63,587 nt of DNA from Prosthecobacter sp. Lineage in GTDB: Bacteria > Verrucomicrobiota > Verrucomicrobiia > Verrucomicrobiales > Verrucomicrobiaceae. The notes under the pieces were generated by a model. The model did no database searches and was not told where the DNA came from. It saw only the letters and a program-made list of their open reading frames with translations. The position numbers and the translations under genes are program-made. Of the stretch, positions 17,150-26,161 are shown piece after piece. The stretch lies in contig NZ_JAQSEA010000060.1 of the NCBI RefSeq assembly GCF_029946185.1, positions 1 through 63,587 on the forward strand. The letters run 5' to 3'. The stretch's first letter is position 1; the number at the start of each line of letters is the position of its first letter.

Positions 17150-18048
17150 ATCTGCCCTGGTACCTGCTCTTCCCGCTCGTCGCCGCCATCGGCTACGCCA
17201 TCGCGTCCTTGCTGCTGAAAAAAGCGCTCACGGAAGGAGCGCGGCCGATGGCCTGCTTTCACATCAACAACTGGACCAGCACGCTCGCGTTTCTCCCGCT
17301 CGCTTTCTTTGAGACCCAGCCCGTCAACTGGCAGCAATGGTACCTGCCAGTCGGACTCGGCGTGCTGTTTTTCATCGGGGGCTGGTTCACCTTCATCGCC
17401 ATGCAGCGCGGGGATGTCTCGCTCGTCACTCCGGTGCTCGGGTCCAAGGTCGTCTTCGTCGCTCTGGGGGCCAGTTTGTTCATCACGGACAGCATGAAGC
17501 CGCTGATGTGGCTCGCCGCCATCATCACCACGGGCGGCATCTTCCTCATGAGCGTCACCGATTTCAAAACCCCGAAGGGCGCACGGCTCGCGGGCCCGGT
17601 GGTCATGGCGCTCATCAGCGCGGCGCTGTACGCGTTTGCGGATGTGTTTCTGCAAAAGTGGGCGCCCTCATTTGGCCCGAAGACCTTCCTCGCCATCCTA
17701 GCCGGGACCACCGGGGTGCTCTCACTCATCTCCATGACGCTGCTGCCCAACCGCCCGCCGATTCCATGGAACCGCGCCACGCGATGGTCCCTCGGCGGCA
17801 GCACCTTGATTGCCGCGCAGTCGATGACCCTGGGCCTCTCGCTCGCCTACTTCAATGACGCCGTGGGGGTGAACGTCGTCTATGCCACACGCGGCATGTG
17901 GAGCCTCGCCGTCGTCGCGCTGCTCGGGCCGCTGTTGGGAAATCGCGAACGCCACGAATCCGGCAAAGCGTACGGCATCCGCATCCTTGCCGCCATCCTC
18001 CTTATGGCGGGGGTCATCTGCGCGGTGATTTCCCGCATGCAGAAGTGA
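17146..18048 (+). CDS. EamA/DMT-superfamily transporter
   Basis: A 300-residue membrane protein with about ten hydrophobic helices arranged as two EamA repeats. Typical features are the first helix ending in a Lys pair (ASLLLKKAL), the end-of-repeat segment TPVLGSKVVFVALGASLF, and the final VNVVYATRGMWSLAVVALLG followed by a basic C-terminus. Members export metabolites, amino acids or drugs. The start codon was chosen at 17146, where it overlaps the AEC gene stop by four bases; the longer frame would run into that gene. A 14-bp palindrome follows the stop. Confidence 0.85.
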   Translation: MNLPWYLLFPLVAAIGYAIASLLLKKALTEGARPMACFHINNWTSTLAFLPLAFFETQPVNWQQWYLPVGLGVLFFIGGWFTFIAMQRGDVSLVTPVLGSKVVFVALGASLFITDSMKPLMWLAAIITTGGIFLMSVTDFKTPKGARLAGPVVMALISAALYAFADVFLQKWAPSFGPKTFLAILAGTTGVLSLISMTLLPNRPPIPWNRATRWSLGGSTLIAAQSMTLGLSLAYFNDAVGVNVVYATRGMWSLAVVALLGPLLGNRERHESGKAYGIRILAAILLMAGVICAVISRMQK

Positions 18049-18050
18049 CA

Positions 18051-18064
18051 AAATAGCGCTATTT
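18051..18064. terminator. Palindrome after the EamA gene
   Basis: AAATAGC-GCTATTT is a perfect 14-bp palindrome two bases after the stop codon and is followed by CTTT. It is a weak candidate terminator hairpin, because without a loop it would open by two base pairs. Confidence 0.35.
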
Positions 18065-18214
18065 CTTTGGATCAGGAGTGTATATTGCAGTGCAACAAGG
18101 CTGATTTTCAAGCCCAGCCGTATTCTCCATACACAGGAGTGCCCGAATTGATTTGATCAGTTTAGGCCTCTAGGGCGTCTAACAAGCGTCATCAACTCTC
18201 AGACCCCGAAATTC

Positions 18215-19516
18215 ATGCACACTTCACTGCGACTCCTGCTGGCCATCCTTATGGCAGCAGGCACCGGCCCTCCGCTGCTTGCAGCCACGACTTCGACCAA
18301 GGGGAAAAAGTCCTCCAAATCGGAAACATCCGCGAAAAAGACCGCCCCTGCCAGCACTGAAACCACGGCCAAAAAGACAGCGCCTGCCGAGCCCGTGGAC
18401 GAACATCCAACCACCCCCGTGATGACTCCGGCGGCTGTCTCCACGATCAGCGTCGAGGACATCCGTGACTTCGACAAGTACCCGAAGCAGATCCAAAGCC
18501 TGGTGCAGAGTTCCATGGCGCTCACGCGATTGGATCTCGGCTACCTCTACGGCTCCCATGAACCCAGCAAGGGCGGTATGGACTGCTCCGGCACCATTTA
18601 CCACGTGCTGCACTTTCAGGGTCTGAAAGGCGTGCCGCGTCAGTCCGACGAGATGTGCAACTGGGTGGACAAAAAAAGCCAGCTCTATCTCACCCCCACC
18701 GCCACCAGCTTCGACAGCGAGGAATTCGCCGCCCTCAAACCCGGCGACCTGCTCTTCTGGACCAACAGCCTCGAGACCACCCGCAAGCTGCCCGTGACCC
18801 ACGTCATGATCTACCTGGGCAAACTCAAAAAGAGCGGCAAACACGTCGTCTTCGGCTCCAGCGACGGCCGCAGTTTCAATGGCGAACGCCGCAGCGGCGT
18901 CAGCGTCTTCGACTTCAGCCTGCCCAAGCCCGACAGCACCAAGCACTTCTACGGCTACGGCCCGACTCCGGGTCTGATGCCTGTGGAACCCGAGCGCCCC
19001 GCAATCGCCGCCGTGACACCGCCGCCTGCGCCGAAAGAATCCGCAGTTTCCAAAGAAACTCCCGCGTCGAAGGAAACGACGATGGTGAAGGAAGTGGTGG
19101 CAGCCAAGAAATCGCCCACCCCCAAGCCGGTAGCATCCGTGACCAAAGAAACCCCTGCGCCCGAGAATTCCCGCCCCCCCAAAGAATCATCCGCACCCAA
19201 GGAAGAAGTGCGCAAAGCCGTGGGCGCTGAGACCGTGGCTCCTTCGGAGCCTGTGAGCACCAAAGCCGACATCGCAGAAGCCAAGACCAGCGCATCCGAC
19301 GACGATGCAAAACCTGCAGTGAAGAAGACCGTCGTGGCTGACGCCCCCTCCAAATCCACCACCTCCTCCAAACCCAAAACAACGGCGACCAAGAAACGCA
19401 CTGCCACCGTCGCAAGCATGCCCAAACGCCGCACGCCTCCAGCTCCACAGAAAAGCGCCTTCCAGCAAAGAGTCGATCGAACCGTCAGTTCAGTGCAGCG
19501 TTTTTTTCAGCGGTGA
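18215..19516 (+). CDS. Secreted NlpC/P60-type peptidoglycan hydrolase with low-complexity tail
   Basis: A 433-residue exported protein. The signal peptide ends near residue 24 (LLAATT), followed by a Lys/Ser/Thr/Ala-rich linker (25-75). The NlpC/P60 domain (about 90-255) carries the catalytic Cys124 in GGMDCSGT and His196 in VTHVMIYLG, with PGDLLFW in the expected position. Such enzymes cut D-Glu-mDAP type bonds in cell-wall peptides. The C-terminal 175 residues are Lys/Pro/Ala/Thr-rich with repeats of the form KETPA/KESSA, ending in a basic patch; this may bind anionic wall or membrane polymers. The gene stands alone, preceded by a 166-bp gap in which its promoter must lie. Confidence 0.86.
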   Translation: MHTSLRLLLAILMAAGTGPPLLAATTSTKGKKSSKSETSAKKTAPASTETTAKKTAPAEPVDEHPTTPVMTPAAVSTISVEDIRDFDKYPKQIQSLVQSSMALTRLDLGYLYGSHEPSKGGMDCSGTIYHVLHFQGLKGVPRQSDEMCNWVDKKSQLYLTPTATSFDSEEFAALKPGDLLFWTNSLETTRKLPVTHVMIYLGKLKKSGKHVVFGSSDGRSFNGERRSGVSVFDFSLPKPDSTKHFYGYGPTPGLMPVEPERPAIAAVTPPPAPKESAVSKETPASKETTMVKEVVAAKKSPTPKPVASVTKETPAPENSRPPKESSAPKEEVRKAVGAETVAPSEPVSTKADIAEAKTSASDDDAKPAVKKTVVADAPSKSTTSSKPKTTATKKRTATVASMPKRRTPPAPQKSAFQQRVDRTVSSVQRFFQR

Positions 19517-19570
19517 TGGGACGGGCGGTTTTATTCCGCCGTAGCGCGTGGTTAAACGTCACGCTTGTTA

Positions 19571-19700
19571 TGCCTGCTCCGCGAGCCGGAGGCTCGCAAG
19601 AAATTAGCCGGTGATGAAGGGAGCGTAACGACCGGGAATCACCGGATCTGTATGAATACCCTTCGTGGTCATTCGTTGCGCCCTGGAAGGGCGCGAGAAG
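19571..19700 (+). repeat. Left REP array flanking the RAYT pseudogene
   Basis: The repeat contains hairpin GCGAGCC-GGA-GGCTCGC, then AGAAATTAGCCGGTGAT, a variable insert, AATCACCGG closing a long-range stem, and a last hairpin GCGCCCT-GGA-AGGGCGC followed by GAGAAG. The same order of elements occurs in inverted orientation at 20179-20305. The hairpin arms differ in sequence between the copies but keep pairing. Confidence 0.75.
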
Positions 19701-19725
19701 TACCCGCACCCCATTGCGCTCCCAT

Positions 19726-20171
19726 TCACCACAGAAACCGTTCGTCATGCTCCACCATGCCGCGCTTCAGCATTCCCAGGTATTACTCCTGAAATGTCTT
19801 CACGCGATGGTGTTCCTCCTGGTTCAGTACATACGTGCGCACCGCCTCCAGGTCTGGGGCTGCAAAGGTGAACGCGCCGTAGCCTTCCTGCCACGTGAAC
19901 CGGCCAGGCGAAGCTCTTCGTGAATCCAGCCGGATGATTCGCTTTTGATCTCGCGCATCACATCCGCCAGGCAATGGGTTGCGCGCAAAATCGCTGCAAT
20001 GTGGATGTGATCTCCCGTGCCACCCACGGCATGCGCGACGCCGTTCATGTTGCGCAGGATGCCGCCGATGTATTTATGCACGCGCTTTCGTGCGGTAGGA
20101 GCCAGCCAAGGCTCGCGGTTCTTGGTGCTGAACACCAAATGATAATGCAGCGAGAGATGCGTAGAGGGCAT
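19726..20171 (-). pseudogene. REP-associated tyrosine transposase (RAYT, IS200-like), inactivated
   Basis: The frame opens at 20171 (MPSTHLSLHYHLVFSTKNRE) and shows the HUH pair in GGTGDHIHIAAI. A frameshift follows WIHEELRLAG, after which the second frame continues FTWQEGYGAFTF, containing the catalytic Tyr, then EEHHRVKTFQE. An in-frame TAA interrupts it before the normal tail YLGMLKRGMVEHDERFLW. Two lesions in about 148 codons make an active transposase unlikely. RAYTs process single-stranded REP hairpins; here both flanks carry inverted REP arrays, the classic source locus arrangement. Confidence 0.85.
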
Positions 20172-20178
20172 GCGGCAG

Positions 20179-20305
20179 CTTCTCGTGCCCCTACCGGGGC
20201 GCAACCTTCTGTTGTGGGGGGGGTGGGCCATCGATCCGGTGATTCTCGCTGCACCGCTCCGCGGTTTCGCTTCATCACCGGCTAATTTCTCTGGTCCCTC
20301 CGGGA
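20179..20305 (-). repeat. Right REP array flanking the RAYT pseudogene (inverted copy)
   Basis: Read on the minus strand, this has the same order as the left array: hairpin GGTCCC-GGA-GGGACC, AGAAATTAGCCGGTGATGAAG, an inner hairpin ACCGC-GGA-GCGGT, AATCACCGGATC, and hairpin GCGCCCC-GGTA-GGGGCAC followed by GAGAAG. The GGA loop and joining sequences are conserved while stems covary. Confidence 0.75.
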
Positions 20306-20342
20306 CCCCGGCCGGGGAGACGCTTGCTCATGAACCTCTGCC

Positions 20343-21362
20343 TCACCTCAACCACTCATCCCGATGCGTCTCCACAAACGCATCATCGTTCAAGTGCGGG
20401 TAAGCGGCATATACGCGGTCGATTTCTTCAAGCTGGCCGGGGCTGAGTGATTCGTTTTCGTCGAGGCACCAGAGACCTTCGAGGAGGCCCTGGCGGCGGA
20501 GGACTTCGTGGAGGCCGGCGATGCAGCCGTGGAAGGCGTTGGCGGCGTCGAAGAAGGCGGCGTTGCTGTCGGTGACTTCGATGCCGAGGCGCAGCAACTC
20601 GGAGGTGGCTTCGGCGTTGCGGCATTGTTCCAGAAGCTGCACGGCGCGCTGGGTCCAGACGGACCAGTGGCCGAGGAGGCCGCCGATGATGCGGCGTTCT
20701 TTTCCTGCGAAGCGGAAGGGCGTGAGGAAGTCGGTCACGATGCTGTCGTCGTTGCCGGTGTAGAGGGTGATGTCGTCGCGTCCGGCTTCGATGACGGCGC
20801 GCACGACATCTATCGTTTGATAGCGGTTGAACGGGGCCATCTTGATGGCAACCACGTTTTCGATTTCGGCAAAGCGACGCCAGAATGAGTAGGGCAGCAC
20901 GCGGCCACCGACGCTGGGTTGGAGATAAAAACCGACGATGGGCAGGACATCCGCCACGGCGCGACAGTGCGCGATGAGTTCATCTTCGGTAGCGGTGCGC
21001 AGCGCGCCTAGGCTGAGGAGGCCGGCGTGGTAGCCGAGGTCGTGCAGCATCTCCGCTTCAGCGGTGGCCTGCGCTGTGACTCCGCAAATGCCGCCGATGC
21101 GGACGAGGGGTTTGGCCGCGCGGTCCATTTCCTCCTTCGCGAGTTCCAGCACGGGCTTGAACAAACCGACTTGAGGATCGCGAATAGCAAACTGCGTGGT
21201 ATGCACTCCGACGGCGAGCCCGCCGACACCTGCGGCGATGTAGTAGCGTGCCAAGGCGCGTTGCCGGCGTTCGTCGAGCTTGCGCTGCGCGGTGAGTGCG
21301 AGCGGATGCGCGGGGATGGCCAGGCCGTGTTGAAGCGAGGAGCGAAAGTCGAAGTTGTTCAT
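20343..21362 (-). CDS. Dihydrodipicolinate synthase (DapA/NanA)-family aldolase
   Basis: A 339-residue TIM-barrel lyase of the class I aldolase DHDPS family. The Schiff-base lysine is in NVVAIKMAPFNRY, and the partner tyrosine in PIVGFYLQPSVGG. Family members condense or cleave pyruvate-type substrates (dihydrodipicolinate, sialic acid, 2-keto-3-deoxy sugar acids). The protein is longer than true DapA (about 290) and the usual GTTGE-type loop is replaced (GVHTTQFA), so a sugar-acid or other catabolic aldolase is more likely than lysine biosynthesis. The start MNNFDFRSS was chosen because the longer frame overlaps the divergent SGNH gene. The 48-bp divergent gap suggests shared regulation. Confidence 0.82.
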   Translation of the reverse strand: MNNFDFRSSLQHGLAIPAHPLALTAQRKLDERRQRALARYYIAAGVGGLAVGVHTTQFAIRDPQVGLFKPVLELAKEEMDRAAKPLVRIGGICGVTAQATAEAEMLHDLGYHAGLLSLGALRTATEDELIAHCRAVADVLPIVGFYLQPSVGGRVLPYSFWRRFAEIENVVAIKMAPFNRYQTIDVVRAVIEAGRDDITLYTGNDDSIVTDFLTPFRFAGKERRIIGGLLGHWSVWTQRAVQLLEQCRNAEATSELLRLGIEVTDSNAAFFDAANAFHGCIAGLHEVLRRQGLLEGLWCLDENESLSPGQLEEIDRVYAAYPHLNDDAFVETHRDEWLR

Positions 21363-21410
21363 GAAAATTTGCTTCGCATGCTGACGGCTCAACCTTTCAA
21401 CCGAGTCCTT

Positions 21411-22691
21411 ATGCTGCGCCACTGCCTCTTTCTGCTTTTTGCCACCGCCACTTTTGCTGCGGATGAATTCCCGCTCGTGCCCGCGCAGGAGTGCCACCCA
21501 CGCAAGGGGCTGCCGAACTTCTTTGCCAAGGCCAACACGCCGGGTGCCGAGATCAAGATTGGCTACCTCGGCGGCTCCATCACGGCGCAGACTGGGTGGC
21601 GGCCAAAGACGCTGGCGTATTTCCAGCAGACTTATCCGAAGGCGAAGTTCAGCGAGATCAATGCAGCCATCGGTGGCACGGGCTCAGACCTTGGGGTGTT
21701 TCGGGTGAAGCAGGATGTGCTGGATCACAAGCCGGACCTGATGTTCGTGGAGTTTGCGGTGAATGATGGAGGGGCATCGCCGGAGCAAATCTTCCGCTGC
21801 ATGGAAGGCATCGTGCGCCAGACCTGGAAAGCGCTGCCGGAGTGCGACATCTGCTTTGTATACACGGTGACCGAAGCGCTCGTGCCCGCGATGCTCGAAG
21901 GGAAGTTCCAGCGCTCTGCAAGCGCGATGGAAAAGATCGCCGATCACTATGGCATCCCGACGATTCACATGGGCATGGAAGTGGCGAAGCTGGCGAAGGA
22001 AGGCAAGCTGGTGTGGAAGGCGAAACTGCCGAAGACGGACGAGGAGAAAAAGGCGCTGGAAGGGAAATTCGTCTTCGCGCCTGACAGCGTGCATCCGCAT
22101 GTGGAAACCGGCCATGAGTTGTACCTGGCAGCCATTGTGCGCTCGCAGGAGCCGATCAAGGCTGCTTCCAAAACTCCCGGCCCGCATGTACTGGGCGCAC
22201 CTTTCATCGCCACGAATTACGAGCAGGCCAAGCTGCTGCCCATCTCCGCCGCTACACTCTCAAAAGGCTTCACGCTGCTTGATCCAAAGTCGGATGACTT
22301 CGGCAAACGCTGGGCCAACCGCATGACCACGCTGCACAAAGGTTCGCAGGCGGGTGACACGATCACGTTTAACTTCAAAGGCACGCGCTGCTCCATCTAT
22401 GACATCATCGGCCCAGACTGCGGGCAGGTCATTGTCACGCTGGATGATCAACCGGCGAAGATCGTTCCGCGTTTTGATGCGCACTGCACCTACCACCGCC
22501 TCAGCGCATTGGTTATTGGCAGTGATCTTGAAGACAAGGTGCACAGCGTAATGATCGAGATCGATGCCAAGCAACCCGACAAGGCGGTCATTCTGGCGAA
22601 GAACAGCAACAAGATCGACAAGCCGGAACGCTTCGATGGTACGGCCTTCTACCCGGGTGCTATTTTACTAGTAGGCGAGCTGGTGCCGTGA
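21411..22691 (+). CDS. Secreted SGNH/GDSL hydrolase (esterase-like)
   Basis: A 426-residue protein with a signal peptide (MLRHCLFLLFATATFAADE, cleavage near residue 17). The SGNH blocks are present: nucleophile Ser56 in GYLGGSITA, Gly89 in GGTGSDLG, Asn118 in EFAVND, and the Asp225/His228 pair in APDSVHP. The C-terminal part (about 250-426) is a second domain, probably a beta-sandwich. Such proteins deacetylate polysaccharides or cleave esters outside the cytoplasm. It is transcribed divergently from the DHDPS-family gene, and the two may serve breakdown of the same glycan; that link is inference. A second possible start lies 33 bp upstream but gives a worse signal peptide. Confidence 0.85.
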   Translation: MLRHCLFLLFATATFAADEFPLVPAQECHPRKGLPNFFAKANTPGAEIKIGYLGGSITAQTGWRPKTLAYFQQTYPKAKFSEINAAIGGTGSDLGVFRVKQDVLDHKPDLMFVEFAVNDGGASPEQIFRCMEGIVRQTWKALPECDICFVYTVTEALVPAMLEGKFQRSASAMEKIADHYGIPTIHMGMEVAKLAKEGKLVWKAKLPKTDEEKKALEGKFVFAPDSVHPHVETGHELYLAAIVRSQEPIKAASKTPGPHVLGAPFIATNYEQAKLLPISAATLSKGFTLLDPKSDDFGKRWANRMTTLHKGSQAGDTITFNFKGTRCSIYDIIGPDCGQVIVTLDDQPAKIVPRFDAHCTYHRLSALVIGSDLEDKVHSVMIEIDAKQPDKAVILAKNSNKIDKPERFDGTAFYPGAILLVGELVP

Positions 22692-22749
22692 ACCGGTGTT
22701 AAGGAGCGATTGAAGCCTGATTCATTACCACAGAACAGGAGGAGGATTA

Positions 22750-22769
22750 CTATTATGGAAATAATAGTA
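22750..22769 (+). terminator. Hairpin after the SGNH hydrolase gene
   Basis: ACTATTAT-GGAA-ATAATAGT is a perfect 8-bp stem with a GNRA-like loop, followed by ATGTCCTTTTTCCT. It lies 58 bp after the hydrolase stop and 13 bp before the kinase-like start, so it could be a terminator or a leader hairpin controlling that gene. Confidence 0.5.
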
Positions 22770-22782
22770 TGTCCTTTTTCCT

Positions 22783-25700
22783 ATGAGTCGAGACCCTGCC
22801 CGCGTCGAGCAGCTCTTCGCTGAAGCGCTCGAACGTGCAAATCACATTGAGCGCCATGTCTTTCTCACATCTGCCTGTGGGAAGGATAAGGTGCTGTGGA
22901 ATGAGGTCTGGGAGCGGCTGCGTAATCACCCCGGCGAAGAAGGACGGACACGGGGGATCCGCGTGTCGAAATCCCCAGTGCATGGCACGTTGGAAGAGCA
23001 GCCGGGAGACACGATCGGCCCGTACCGGCTGTTGCAAATGATTGACGACAGTTCGAGCAGCATCTTGTGGATGGCCGAGCGAAACCCGCGAGTGGCAGAG
23101 TTCGTGGCAATCAGGATCGTGGCGGCAGCCGCCAACGACTTTTTGTTCCGCTATGAAGCGCAAAAGCATGCGCTGGCGCTGCTGGACCACCCCGATATTG
23201 CCAGGCCGCACGCCTCTGGCATGACCACGGGGGGCAAGCCCTATCTCGTCACCGAGTTGCTGCACGGGACACCCATGACCCAGTTTTGTGAGGAGCAGAA
23301 AGTGTCGCTGCTGCTACGCGTCCGGTTGTTCATCCAAGCCTGCAGTGCCATCCATCATGCGCACCAGAAAGGCGTGGTGCATGGTGATCTCAAACCTTCG
23401 AACCTGCTCGTCAAATGGGGTGATCAAGGGCTGCCGACGCTGAAGGTAACGGACTTTGGCATCGCTGCGGCGATGAACCACTCCCTCGTCGCATCCACGG
23501 GACAGTTGCGTGCACCTGCCGCCTACCTGTCTCCAGAGCATGTGGCCGAGAAGGGGATCGATGCACGTAGCGATATTTACGCGCTGGGCATGCTGCTCTA
23601 TGAGCTGATCACCGGGCAACTACCGATTCCCACCCCCAAGAACGCGGCGGGACATCTGGATGAGGTGAAGAGGGTCGTGTGCGACACACTCGTGGAGAAG
23701 CCCTCCGCCCTGCTTCGCACGCTGCCCAGGACACAACTCACCGGACTGGCTGTGAACCGCAAGCTGGAGGCTGCCACCTACGTCGAACTCATGGAGGAGC
23801 ATTTCGACTGGGTCGTGATGCGTGCTCTGGAAAAGAGGCCTGAGAGCCGGTACCCGACGGTAGATGTGCTGGTGAACGATTTCCTACGCTACCTCACCGA
23901 AGCAGCAGCCACGGAAAAAATGCCGATGCTCCATGGTTCGACGCTGGGCGGATTCATCAGCGAGCACCGGGGAATGTTCTCTCTCGCAGCAGCGCTTGTG
24001 CTGCTGCTGGCAGGGGGCATGACGACCATGGGCTGGCTGTTCTTGAAGGATAAGCGCGAAGAGGCCCGCGTTTCAGCCAGACAGAGGTCGGAGTCCTATT
24101 CCATGAGCGCCCGGTTTCTAGAGGACATGTTTGCCACGCTGACGCCGGATTCAGTGAAGGGAAAGGATGCCGCACTGTTGCAGCACATGCTAGCGGTGGG
24201 CATCGAAAATTTGGACACTCTGGCTGAGAACCCTGAGGCCGGGGCGCGGATGCAGGAGACGATCGGCCTGACCTATCTGGCGCTGTCGCAGCCGGTGGAT
24301 GCGCAGAAGCAGCTGCAGGGCTCCCTGCAGAAGCGCAAGCTGGTGCTTGGGAGAGGGCACCGGGATACCCTGCGCTCCATGCGGCTGCTGGCGACCGCCA
24401 TGCAGGCTGAAGGCCGGCTGGTGGATGCAGAGACACTGCTCCACCGGACCCTGAGCGCCCAGCAAAAGTCTCTGGGTCCAGACCACCCGGACACCTTTGT
24501 GACGATCTCAGTTCTGGCGGCCGTTTGTGCCGCGCAGTCGAAGCACCAGGAGGCGGAGACCTTGTTTCTCAATCTTTGGTACGTGCAGAAACGCGTGCTG
24601 GGGCCGGACCACCTCGACACGCTAGAGACCCTCGGGCATCTGGCGCATTCAGACACCGTGCAGGGCAGACATGCCGACGCCCTGAAACGACGTGGCGAAC
24701 AGTTGGAAGGACTGCGCCGCGTGCTGGGTGCCAATGATCCACGCACGCTCATCACGATGAACATCGCCGCCCAAGCCTCCGAAAAGGCTGGCATGTCTGC
24801 GGACGCGGAGAAATTGTATTTCGGCGCGCTGGAAATTTTGAGAAAATCGCGCGGCGCGGAACACCCCGACACGCTGAAGCAGGCGGACCGCGTGGCTCTG
24901 ATGCTGGGGCGGAGGGGCAGGCATGATGAAGCTCTGAAGCTGCACCATCAAAGTCTGGACGCCAAACAACGCGTGCTCGGCCCCAGAGACCCGCAGACCC
25001 TGCTTTCGCTGAAAAATCTGGCGAACGAGTATGAGGCGCAGGGCAGGCGCACCGACGCCGAGGCTGCGCAGATGCAAGTGCTAGAAACCTTGAAGGTGGC
25101 CTTACCCCCGGAGCATCCTGAAATCCTGGCGCAGATGGACACCGTCGCCCAGATGTATGACGACCACGGTTGCTACTCGAAAGCCACGAAGCTGCGAAAG
25201 GAATCGCTGGTGGTACGGCAGCGGGTGCTGGGTGCCAGTCATGCCCAAACTCTGCGCTCGATGCAGCAACTGGCCGCCTCGCTGGATGCAGCGGGCCAGC
25301 ATGTGCAGGCCACCACGCTGCAGCTCCAAACCATCGAATCTATGACGATGGCCTACGGCCCGGGAGACCCTGACGTGCTCGCGCAGATGCTTGCGATGGC
25401 GGCCATGCATGACCGCCATGGGGACCATGCACGGGCTGAAAAAATGTACCTCAATCTGCTGCAAATTCAGCAGCGCGTCCTCGGTGCCGAGCATGCCGAG
25501 ACCCTGGCAACTCTGACCGGACTGGCCGAGACCCACTGGCATGCCGGCAAGGTCGAAGAAGCGGAAGCGATCTACCAGCAGGTGCTGGATGTGCGACGCG
25601 AGCACACGCCTGCAGACACGGCAGCGGTTGCCGCCGCGGCCGCTGACCTAGGCGGCTTGTTGCTGCAAACTGGACAATGGACCAAGGCCGAGCCGCTGCT

Positions 25701-26034
25701 CCGTGATTGTCTGGCACAGAGCATACAACAGCAGCCTGAACACTGGCAGCGCTTCAATGCCGAGAGCCTGCTGGGAGGAGTTCTGCTGAATCAGAAAAGA
25801 TACACTGAGTCAGGAGCCCTGCTGCAATCCGGCTACGAGGGACTCAACGCGCGCGCCGCCTTGCTTGCGCAGCAGGACCGCTTTCGGCTTCGCGACGCCA
25901 TCAAGCGCCTGGCTCAGTTCAACGTTGCCACAGGCAATACCGGCCAAGCGGCCCATTGGCGTCAGAAGCTCACCGAGTTTGATGAGCCGCGCGTTGTCGC
26001 AGAAGCTCCGACACTCAGCATGAGCACGCAGTAG
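22783..26034 (+). CDS. Serine/threonine kinase-like protein with TPR repeats, membrane-anchored
   Basis: A 1083-residue protein. An N-terminal segment (1-50, RVEQLFAEALERA...) is typical of TPR kinases in Acidobacteria and the PVC group. The kinase-like domain covers about 78-365: HGDLKPSN (200-207) and DFG (224-226) are kept, with the APE-like SPEHVAEKG and DIYALGMLLYEL. However, the Gly-rich loop is replaced by IDDSSSSILW and the VAIK lysine is Arg111 (VAIRIV). A transmembrane helix lies near 393-415, and about eleven kinesin-light-chain-type TPR units (LGPDHPDT, LGAEHAET and similar) follow. It probably senses or scaffolds protein partners; true kinase activity is doubtful. It is convergent with ctaA. 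Confidence 0.88.
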   Translation: MSRDPARVEQLFAEALERANHIERHVFLTSACGKDKVLWNEVWERLRNHPGEEGRTRGIRVSKSPVHGTLEEQPGDTIGPYRLLQMIDDSSSSILWMAERNPRVAEFVAIRIVAAAANDFLFRYEAQKHALALLDHPDIARPHASGMTTGGKPYLVTELLHGTPMTQFCEEQKVSLLLRVRLFIQACSAIHHAHQKGVVHGDLKPSNLLVKWGDQGLPTLKVTDFGIAAAMNHSLVASTGQLRAPAAYLSPEHVAEKGIDARSDIYALGMLLYELITGQLPIPTPKNAAGHLDEVKRVVCDTLVEKPSALLRTLPRTQLTGLAVNRKLEAATYVELMEEHFDWVVMRALEKRPESRYPTVDVLVNDFLRYLTEAAATEKMPMLHGSTLGGFISEHRGMFSLAAALVLLLAGGMTTMGWLFLKDKREEARVSARQRSESYSMSARFLEDMFATLTPDSVKGKDAALLQHMLAVGIENLDTLAENPEAGARMQETIGLTYLALSQPVDAQKQLQGSLQKRKLVLGRGHRDTLRSMRLLATAMQAEGRLVDAETLLHRTLSAQQKSLGPDHPDTFVTISVLAAVCAAQSKHQEAETLFLNLWYVQKRVLGPDHLDTLETLGHLAHSDTVQGRHADALKRRGEQLEGLRRVLGANDPRTLITMNIAAQASEKAGMSADAEKLYFGALEILRKSRGAEHPDTLKQADRVALMLGRRGRHDEALKLHHQSLDAKQRVLGPRDPQTLLSLKNLANEYEAQGRRTDAEAAQMQVLETLKVALPPEHPEILAQMDTVAQMYDDHGCYSKATKLRKESLVVRQRVLGASHAQTLRSMQQLAASLDAAGQHVQATTLQLQTIESMTMAYGPGDPDVLAQMLAMAAMHDRHGDHARAEKMYLNLLQIQQRVLGAEHAETLATLTGLAETHWHAGKVEEAEAIYQQVLDVRREHTPADTAAVAAAAADLGGLLLQTGQWTKAEPLLRDCLAQSIQQQPEHWQRFNAESLLGGVLLNQKRYTESGALLQSGYEGLNARAALLAQQDRFRLRDAIKRLAQFNVATGNTGQAAHWRQKLTEFDEPRVVAEAPTLSMSTQ

Positions 26035-26035
26035 A

Positions 26036-26160
26036 GGAAGTTGACGATGGTTGATGGTTGTGGGCATCAGGGCGGCAGCCCAAGGGTCTTCGAGTCGTAC
26101 GAGCAGGGACTGAAGGCCAATGGCCTTCCAAGGGCGACCCGCAAACAGCGGTCAACTTCC
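26036..26160. repeat. Inverted repeat with central hairpin between convergent genes
   Basis: GGAAGTTGAC (26036-26045) and GTCAACTTCC (26151-26160) are perfect 10-bp inverted repeats that enclose the whole gap between the kinase-like gene and ctaA. Inside lies a strong hairpin GAAGGCCA-A-TGGCCTTC (26112-26128). A bidirectional terminator is the simplest reading; a small inserted palindromic element is the alternative. Confidence 0.5.
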
Positions 26161-26161
26161 C

